This document shows, piece after piece, positions 58,731-64,000 of a stretch of DNA of 64,000 nucleotides (positions are counted from its first letter, which is position 1; every line of letters begins with the position of its first letter). The notes under the pieces are model-generated. The model was given only the letters and a program-made list of their open reading frames with translations, searched no databases and was not told the origin of the DNA. Origin of the DNA: Leptobrachium leishanense (lineage: Eukaryota > Chordata > Amphibia > Anura > Megophryidae). The position numbers and the translations under genes were made by a program. Location: assembly GCA_009667805.1 (NCBI GenBank), contig CM019063.1, positions 410,602,626 through 410,666,625 on the forward strand, written 5' to 3'.

Positions 58731-59968
58731 ATGGGGAAGAAAACTCAACTTCAACGGAACAACGGATCGGTGGATTCCGGACAGCGGGACATGAGAGAGT
58801 CCTTAGGTGGTGGATGCCCTGCCTGCGTGACGGCCACTGTCTCTACCCTTCCCCTGGGGTATGGCTCGTCAGAAGAGGAAGATAGTTCCTGGCTTCTGGG
58901 GAGTATGCCTGGGACCGACTGGCTGGCCCCGGTGTCACGAGAACGAGTTCCGGTGGCGATGAGCCCTGCTGCGAGGAAGAGGGCACAGAAAAAGCGGAAG
59001 AAGGCTTTGGCGACGACCTCTCTCAAGTCCACGGTTCTTGCCCCAGACCCCACCTTAGGCTGTTCCGAAGTGGACTTACCACTCTCTGATGAAGGGGATT
59101 TACTGCAGCTTACCGGTCGCCCTCCTCGCTATGACGTCTTGCAGCGGTTGCCCTCGGGGGAGACGGAAACTCCTTCTGAAGATGCAACTTCCCCATAAGA
59201 GGCTACTAAAGATGCCTCGGATGATGCATGTCCCACTACGATGAGGGACTACCGGAGCTTCATCGCCGAAATCAAGTCGCTCTGGTCCACTGAGATGTCT
59301 AGCGTGAAGGCTGATGTGGAGGTGGTACGCTCCCAGGTGGTGGAGGTACAGGCCCAAACCACGGACCTTGCTAGTGAACAGGTGGTCCTCTCATCTCAGG
59401 TGACCGCCCTCCAATCCCAGGTTGATCTGCTGACGCGATCTGTGGAGACCCTGGAATCTCGCCATCGTTGGCGCAATGTCCGAGTACGTGGTATCCCGGA
59501 GTCGATCTCTGCTGCGGACCTGCTCGCCTATGCTAATCGTCTGGCTCGTCAGGTGTCTGAGTCCCCGCCCGACAAGTCGGAGGTGTTTGGGGTAGCGTAC
59601 CGTATCCGCAAAGCTGCGATAGCACCCCCAAGATGCCCCGAGGGATGTTATCGTGGTAGCCACAGATGTGGCGGCTAAGTCGCGACTCATGTCGGCCTCT
59701 GGGGCTAGAGCACCTGTTCGGTTTGATGGAGCCCTATTGATGATATATCAAGACCTGTCCTTCGTGACCTTGATGGCACGTCATCGGTTCCGAGACGTGA
59801 CAACCTTTCTACGTCATAAGGGGGTCCGCTACCGCTGGGGTTAGCTGGCTCCCTAGCGGTTACCCACATGAACGTAATGTACACTATATCGGATCCGGCC
59901 GAAGCCTGGCCAGTGCTTTTGGGAGCGGGTCTCGCCCCGGCCCGGGCGGCTACTTCCCGGGGCTGAAA
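58731..59968 (+). pseudogene. L1/Tx1-type ORF1 (RNA-binding coat protein), broken
   Basis: ORF1 proteins form trimers that coat LINE RNA. The start at 58731 (MGKKTQLQ) follows a long leader that is also open upstream but GC-rich and unlike coding sequence. The first part is a Ser/Pro-rich, basic segment (RKRAQKKRKK near 58975). A TAA at 59196-59198 interrupts the frame, which then continues in phase: MRDYRSFIAEIKSLW, a heptad-like coiled coil (VVEVQAQTTDLASEQ, VTALQSQVDLLTRSV), then RWRNVRVRGIPESI, the typical RNA-recognition start. A frameshift near 59630 is followed by PRDVIVVATDVAAKS, LLMIYQDLSFVTLMARHRF and GVRYRWG. A second shift near 59840 leads to the C-terminal end at about 59968 (DPAEAWPVLLGAGL). 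Order and motifs match the transposase-22 family ORF1. Three lesions make it inactive as read. Confidence 0.85.
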
Positions 59969-60820
59969 GTCACACCATGTGGGCCTCTTCTGACCCCCCC
60001 CCCCCACGGGACTCTTCTCCCCGTCGGGCTGAGGAAATTCCCGCAAAGCTATTTTCTCTCCCCTTTTTTCACCCCATGATTTACCGTGAGACACCTTTTA
60101 TTTTGATGACGCCTTGTTTTTATGTCATTGAGGAGTTTTTGCTGTTCTCTAGCTGTTTTATGGCTTTATTTAAGATTTATTTATTTTTTTAATTTTTTCC
60201 TCCGGTCCCTTTTTTCTTTGGCGTCCCTGGGGTTCTTTGGGTGCGCCAACTGGGCCCTCCCAGAGTCCCCGGGCTTCGTGCCATTTGTTCCCCTTGGCCA
60301 CCCGCGGTCCCTCGGGCTTGCGGGAACATACCAAGGATGGCACGGTTTTGGCCTTTGCCACTTCCCCTTGCCCCGTTTTTGTTTATTTGCTTGTTATATA
60401 ATTTTTTTTTTTTTTGAAGACCTTTTTTGTTTTTCGCCCCCATTGCTGAGTGTCTTTTGCGACGTGACCCCCCCCTTGCTGTGTTATCTGAGGAATTTTT
60501 TCTAGTATACATTCATATTTTTTCCTCATGACGCTTGCTGAGAACTTATTGTTTTATCTCCAGCTGAGGTTTTTTTCTCTTTTAATGACTTATTGTCTTT
60601 ACTATTTGTGCCCCTATGGATGATATTCACTGTTACCCCTTTTCTTTTCTTTTTGTTTATTTCTTATGTAGATTAACTGATGACTCTAATACTGCCTATT
60701 ATTCTGGTTTTCCTACGATGTGTATATGCTGATGTCTATTTGTGGCCCTGCGCGGCCATTTCCGGCTTGCTGTACAGTTGATATTGTTTCAAAATAAAAT
60801 AAATTTTAAATTAAAAAAAA
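59969..60820 (+). other. 3' non-coding part of the ORF1-only element
   Basis: T-rich sequence with no ORF2 remnant that I can recognise. Open frames here (up to 127 codons) are low-complexity. It ends with AATAAA-like words and an A-run just before the target duplication. Confidence 0.65.
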
Positions 60821-61092
60821 CCCGTCAAATGAAACCACCGAACAGCAGGGCATTTCGGCAACCTTTCTCAGCTGTTTTGTGTTCTCTGAATAGCCAAAAC
60901 ATTGCTTCTCTATGGGGATTTCACTGCCCTCGAACAGGCACCGAATAGGCACCGTATGTGCAGGCAATTCGCCAACATTTGGCGAACTGCCTGCTCTCTG
61001 AATAGTCAAATGGACAGGAAACGTAACCGAACGCTGAATTTCAGTGTCCGGTTACATTTCGGGGCCAGATCGTCTCTCTTTGAATAACCCTG

Positions 61093-61436
61093 ATAGTGTT
61101 TTGAGAATCCCCTGGATCCCCAACTGTTTATCCCCTATCATCCAGCAGCCAGGGAGGGATGAGCTGGAGGGCACTTTCAGACAATGGAGCTAGGAAATGG
61201 CAAAAGGCTAATAAAGGGTATATTTCGATAGATTTCTTAGAGTTTCATTAAACACTCTTATTACAGCATACATTTTTACAAACAAAAATAAAAAAATCCA
61301 AAAGCAAAATATAAAAAAAACGTTGTTTATTTTCTTCCAGAGTGTCTGTTTGTAGGCTTGGTATATGTTAGAAATAGTAGGAAAAAACAATGATCTGTGG
61401 GTATTTGTGCGTGCATGTTTATACAAAGGGCTGTGG
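61093..61436. other. Unannotated spacer
   Basis: No recognised element. Confidence 0.4.
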
Positions 61437-61510
61437 GCCAGACTACAAGTCAGGTGTAAATTTATAAAGAGCTGTTGTAAACTTACCAACTCCATAGACT
61501 TAAATGGCTC
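61437..61510. mobile_element. Family N MITE fragment
   Basis: GGGCCAGACTACAAGTCAGG, then GAGCTGTTGTAAACTTACCA, matches the left half of the 47209 element. The right half is degenerate. Confidence 0.5.
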
Positions 61511-61780
61511 TGATAAGATTACTCATGTCTCAGAATCTATTCCTGTGTGTATGTATAAATGTATTAGACATGTGCACAGCACAAAATTTCGTTTTGAACT
61601 AATGGATTAGTCCTAAAATGCAATTTATTTAGTTGCTAAAGAAATTCGTTTTCAGTTCTTTAGTATGAAAACTAATTTCGTTCATCCGAAAACCAGTGGA
61701 TACAATTACTAAAGTAGTGGTGGCTCCTCAGAGGGCTGAGATCGTTGCTTGTTACAGTATCTCTCACTCTCAGCACAATG

Positions 61781-61912
61781 TGGGCCATATTACATAGTTG
61801 GTGCTAACTTAACCAGAGCTGTTGTAAACCTTCCCAGAGCCATTATAGCCTATGGAGGTTTTCAGTTTACAACAGCTCTGGTTAAGTTAGCACCAACATT
61901 GTAACACTGCCC
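61781..61912. mobile_element. Family N palindromic MITE, copy N3
   Basis: GGGCCATATTACATAGTTGG faces CAACATTGTAACACTGCCCC. The body is nearly identical to the copy at 47209. Confidence 0.8.
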
Positions 61913-62140
61913 CGTGTCAGGCAAAGCTGTTACAGTAACTGACTGCTGCTCATCACAGCGCTCAGAGTTTCAGTAAAACTAGTAAATAATATTTTTATAT
62001 ATAAGAGGTTAGAACAATATTATTTCCTTTTTTTACTGAAACTCTGAGCGCTGTTACAGTAAGTTACTGTAACAACTGTGCCTGATACATTGTACTGAGA
62101 GATAATGTAACAAGCAGCCGATCTCAGCGCTCACAGCCAC
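61913..62140. repeat. Inverted repeat inside the family I element
   Basis: CAGGCAAAGCTGTTACAGTA and GCGCTCAGAGTTTCAGTAAA on the left face TTTACTGAAACTCTGAGCGC and AACAACTGTGCCTG on the right, around an AT-rich centre near 62005. Confidence 0.75.
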
Positions 62141-62159
62141 TGGATTTAAAGGGCTAAAA

Positions 62160-62408
62160 AAAAGGCTCCTATCTGTATAATGTTTAGAACATCCTCCTGC
62201 ATTAATTAATACCCCTCTTTGTATAATGTAGATAACATCCTCCTGCATTAATGTCCCTCTCTGTATAGAACATTCTCCTCAATTTATACCTTTCTCCGTA
62301 TGATGTATATAACATCCTCCTGCATTAATACCCCTCTCTGTATAATGTATAGAACATACTCCTGCATTAATTAATGCCACTCTCTGTATAGAACATCCTA
62401 CTGCATTG
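62160..62408. repeat. Minisatellite, about five irregular units of 40-50 bp
   Basis: Units carry ACATCCTCCTGCATTAAT, then ACCCCTCTCTGTATAATGTA, with variation in the ATTAATTAAT spacer. Confidence 0.85.
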
Positions 62409-62652
62409 GCATGAGGAGGGTGCAGAACTTCGGATGTTGCGGTGTTGCGATCTTCATTGCTGGTCTCCTTCACTCATCAATGTAATATCACAAAAAGGAC
62501 TGAAACTAAAATGTAGTGCATTTTATTTTAGTTTCTTTCGTTTTTTGTACTGAGTAGTTTCGTTTCTCTTGAGTCATATGAAAACTAAATTATCCCAAAA
62601 TTCGGACTAAATCGTTTTAGTACTAAAACGAATGCACATGTCTAAAATGTAT

Positions 62653-63585
62653 TATAAAATACACTTCTTGGGTGAAGTGCTACTCCAGAGTTCCTCTTGA
62701 GCATTTCTTCTTAAGTAAATCTCAAAAAAAATGCAGAAAATCAAAACATAGTGTATCAACTAATACATAGAAGTAAAAAAGAAAGAAAATTTAAAAAAAT
62801 GCAAACTGACACTTTATTGAGCCTAAACTTCGGCTCAACTTTCCACGCATATGGGTTAATAAGGGCACACCTTCCAAACGAATGGAGTAAAGATCTTACT
62901 CAGGTACCAGAATCCAGTAATATATGTATAAAGAAAAGAAATGGTAGGCAGTAATAGTGCAAATGGTAACACTCTAGCATATATACATCATAAATCACCT
63001 CCACCACTACTCACGCAGCTCTGAGTCACAGAATCAAGTGCTAAACCTTGAAAGGCTCTGACATACAGTGGTCTAAATGATTGTAAATTGTGGCAGGCAC
63101 TTGTTGGCACAAATTAAATTATATAAATTATAAATTAAATATTTTTTCTCTCAGCAGCACAGTATCCCTCTACATTTATTAATGTTCCAGGGTTACTCCC
63201 TTATTTTCCACACTTGATACTGTCTGCAAGGCTACTGACGAGGGGTTATCACCCGTGCTCTCTCTGACCTACTTAATAAGCACATACCATATATTTTCTA
63301 CCTGTAGGCACATGCCGACTCTGCCTAATTATAAGTCCGGCCCTGGATTTAACGGCTCCCTATTACCACCTCAGCTGGAATAGGTCCAATGCGGGAAACC
63401 TTTGACAGTTCCTGTATTTCTTTTTTTCTTTTCATAGGGGTAGATCAGGGGGCGTTATCCTACCAATAGTTTGGCAATAATGAGCAACAATTATAAAGTT
63501 AACAATTTTGCTGAATGATACTTGTTTTCATTTAAACTATTTTGCATATTCATGTGGTAACTATTGAAAAGCTTTCTTTAATATA
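62653..63585. other. Spacer with dispersed repeat scraps
   Basis: 63068-63091 and 63306-63350 match parts of 44600-44745 (TCTAAATGATTGTAAATTGT; CACATGCCGACTCTGCCTAA). No gene was recognised. Confidence 0.45.
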
Positions 63586-64000
63586 CAGTGGCAAGAACAA
63601 TTATGTGAACCCTTTGGGATTACGTGGAGTTTTGCACGAATTGGTCATAAAATGTGCTCTGATCTTCATCTAAGTCACAACAATTTGAAAAACACAGTCT
63701 GCTTAAAATAATACAACACAAACATTATATGTTTTCATGTGTTTATTGAACATAACATGTAAACATTCACAGTGCAGAGTGGAAAAAGTATGTGAACCCC
63801 TAGCCTAATGACTTCTCCAAGAGCTAATTGGAGGCAGGAGTGAGCCATCCTTGAGTCCAATCAGTGTGATATTATTGGATGTGTTGCTGAAAGCTGTCCT
63901 GCCCTTTAAAAACACACACCAGTTTTGGTTTACTGGTTTCAAGAAGCACTGCCTGATGTGAACCATGCCTCGCAGAAAAGAGCTCTCAGAAGACCTACGA
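63586..64000 (+). mobile_element. Tc1-like transposon, left part, continues past the window
   Basis: It starts CAGTGGCAAGAACAATTATG, then TGAACCC, preceded by TA (63584-63585). AAAGTATGTGAACCCC recurs at 63785-63800, giving an inner repeat of the end sequence, which suggests a long terminal repeat with two transposase-binding sites, as in several Tc1 groups. Leader sequence leads to a start codon at 63965. Confidence 0.85.
63965..64000 (+). CDS. Tc1-like transposase, first 12 codons
   Basis: ATG at 63965 reads [12 protein letters not shown] up to the window edge. The position ~380 bp inside the element and the basic start fit a Tc1-type transposase N-terminus. Whether the gene is intact cannot be judged here. 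Confidence 0.7.
   Translation, partial: MPRRKELSEDLR

Larger units (their letters stand above)
58433..60820 (+). mobile_element. L1/Tx1-type non-LTR element with ORF1 only
   Basis: It is inserted in the family A MITE with an 11-bp target duplication (CCTGTCAAATG at 58422-58432, CCCGTCAAATG at 60821-60831, one mismatch). The 5' end is a GC-rich leader (GGAGGCGGAGCTAACGGCGG). ORF1 follows, then about 0.85 kb of T-rich 3' sequence ending AATAAAATAAATTTTAAATT and an A-run. No endonuclease or reverse transcriptase is present, although both ends are intact. It therefore resembles the ORF1-only 'half-L1' derivatives known in mammals. Confidence 0.82.
57804..61092 (-). mobile_element. Family A MITE, copy A8, split by an L1/Tx1-type insertion
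   Basis: The left part (57804-58432) begins CAGGGTTATTCAAAGAGATC, with the AAAGTCACCG hairpin and the A-rich core. The right part (60821-61092) has CAGGGCATTTCGGCAAC, GGCAATTCGCCAACATTTGG and ends TCTTTGAATAACCCTG. Together they make ~0.9 kb, a complete element in the orientation of the 7953 copy. The flanks TTA and ATA may be a mutated target duplication. Confidence 0.82.
61565..62644 (+). mobile_element. hAT-like element (family I) with nested MITE and repeats
   Basis: TAGACATGTGCA at the left and TGCACATGTCTA at the right are exact inverted ends. AAATGTAT is duplicated outside (61557-61564 and 62645-62652). TTAGTACTAAAACGAAT-type words near the right end echo AGTATGAAAACTAATTTCG near the left. 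The TGTGCA terminus is similar to the H elements at 35422 and 37234. Inside are a family N MITE, an inverted repeat and a minisatellite. No transposase. Confidence 0.85.

Noticed and set aside
59977..60512. Hydrophobic 127-codon frame after ORF1 as an ORF2 or membrane gene
   Set aside because: T-rich low-complexity sequence; no endonuclease or polymerase motif.
1..64000. CRISPR arrays, operons, phage or plasmid features
   Set aside because: All tandem repeats are eukaryotic minisatellites without regular spacers, and all coding sequence is of vertebrate transposon type.

Overview
The window looks like non-coding genomic DNA from a large, transposon-rich vertebrate genome. The mix of elements points to an anuran amphibian: many PIF/Harbinger-like and hAT-like non-autonomous DNA elements, several Tc1-like transposons, an L2-type LINE, an L1/Tx1-type element and Penelope-like pieces with hammerhead motifs. 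This assignment is an inference, because no host gene was recognised. I found no host exon chain, rRNA, tRNA, CRISPR array or prokaryotic operon. The only convincing protein-coding sequence belongs to mobile elements.

Layout: 1-12.4 kb holds palindromic MITEs of several families separated by unannotated AT-rich DNA. They include three near-complete copies of an ~0.9 kb element (here family A: 1016, 5221, 7953) and a Harbinger-like MITE (2379). 12.8-14.1 kb is a nested stack: an outer element, a hAT MITE with an 8-bp target duplication, and a Penelope-like fragment with a degenerate hammerhead motif. 15.1-15.6 kb is a 50-bp minisatellite. 17.9-25 kb has more MITEs, a dead Tc1 transposase and a 0.64 kb inverted repeat. 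26.6-28 kb is a LINE 3' end broken by a family A copy. 29.8-30.6 kb is a hAT MITE holding two Harbinger-like MITEs.

35.4-38.2 kb has a hAT-like MITE, then a Tc1 transposon that carries a second copy of that MITE and a 31-bp internal inversion. 38-44.5 kb holds small B-family MITEs, a Harbinger-like element with another inside it, and a hAT element. 47 kb has a second dead Tc1-like gene split by a MITE. 49.5-50.8 kb is a near-perfect 1.05 kb palindrome with back-to-back hammerhead ribozyme motifs at its centre and 14-bp direct repeats around the whole insert. 50.9-53.6 kb is an L2-type LINE on the minus strand with an open frame of about 815 codons. 56-57.7 kb is a hAT element carrying a minisatellite. 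57.8-61.1 kb is a family A MITE split by a 2.4 kb L1/Tx1-type insertion that has ORF1 but no ORF2. 61.6-62.6 kb is another hAT-like element, and a Tc1 transposon starts at 63586 and runs off the end.

The elements do not form a pathway. Their nesting gives a relative order of insertions. No autonomous hAT or Harbinger transposase is present, so those MITEs would have depended on enzymes made elsewhere. All family letters are labels used only in this report.
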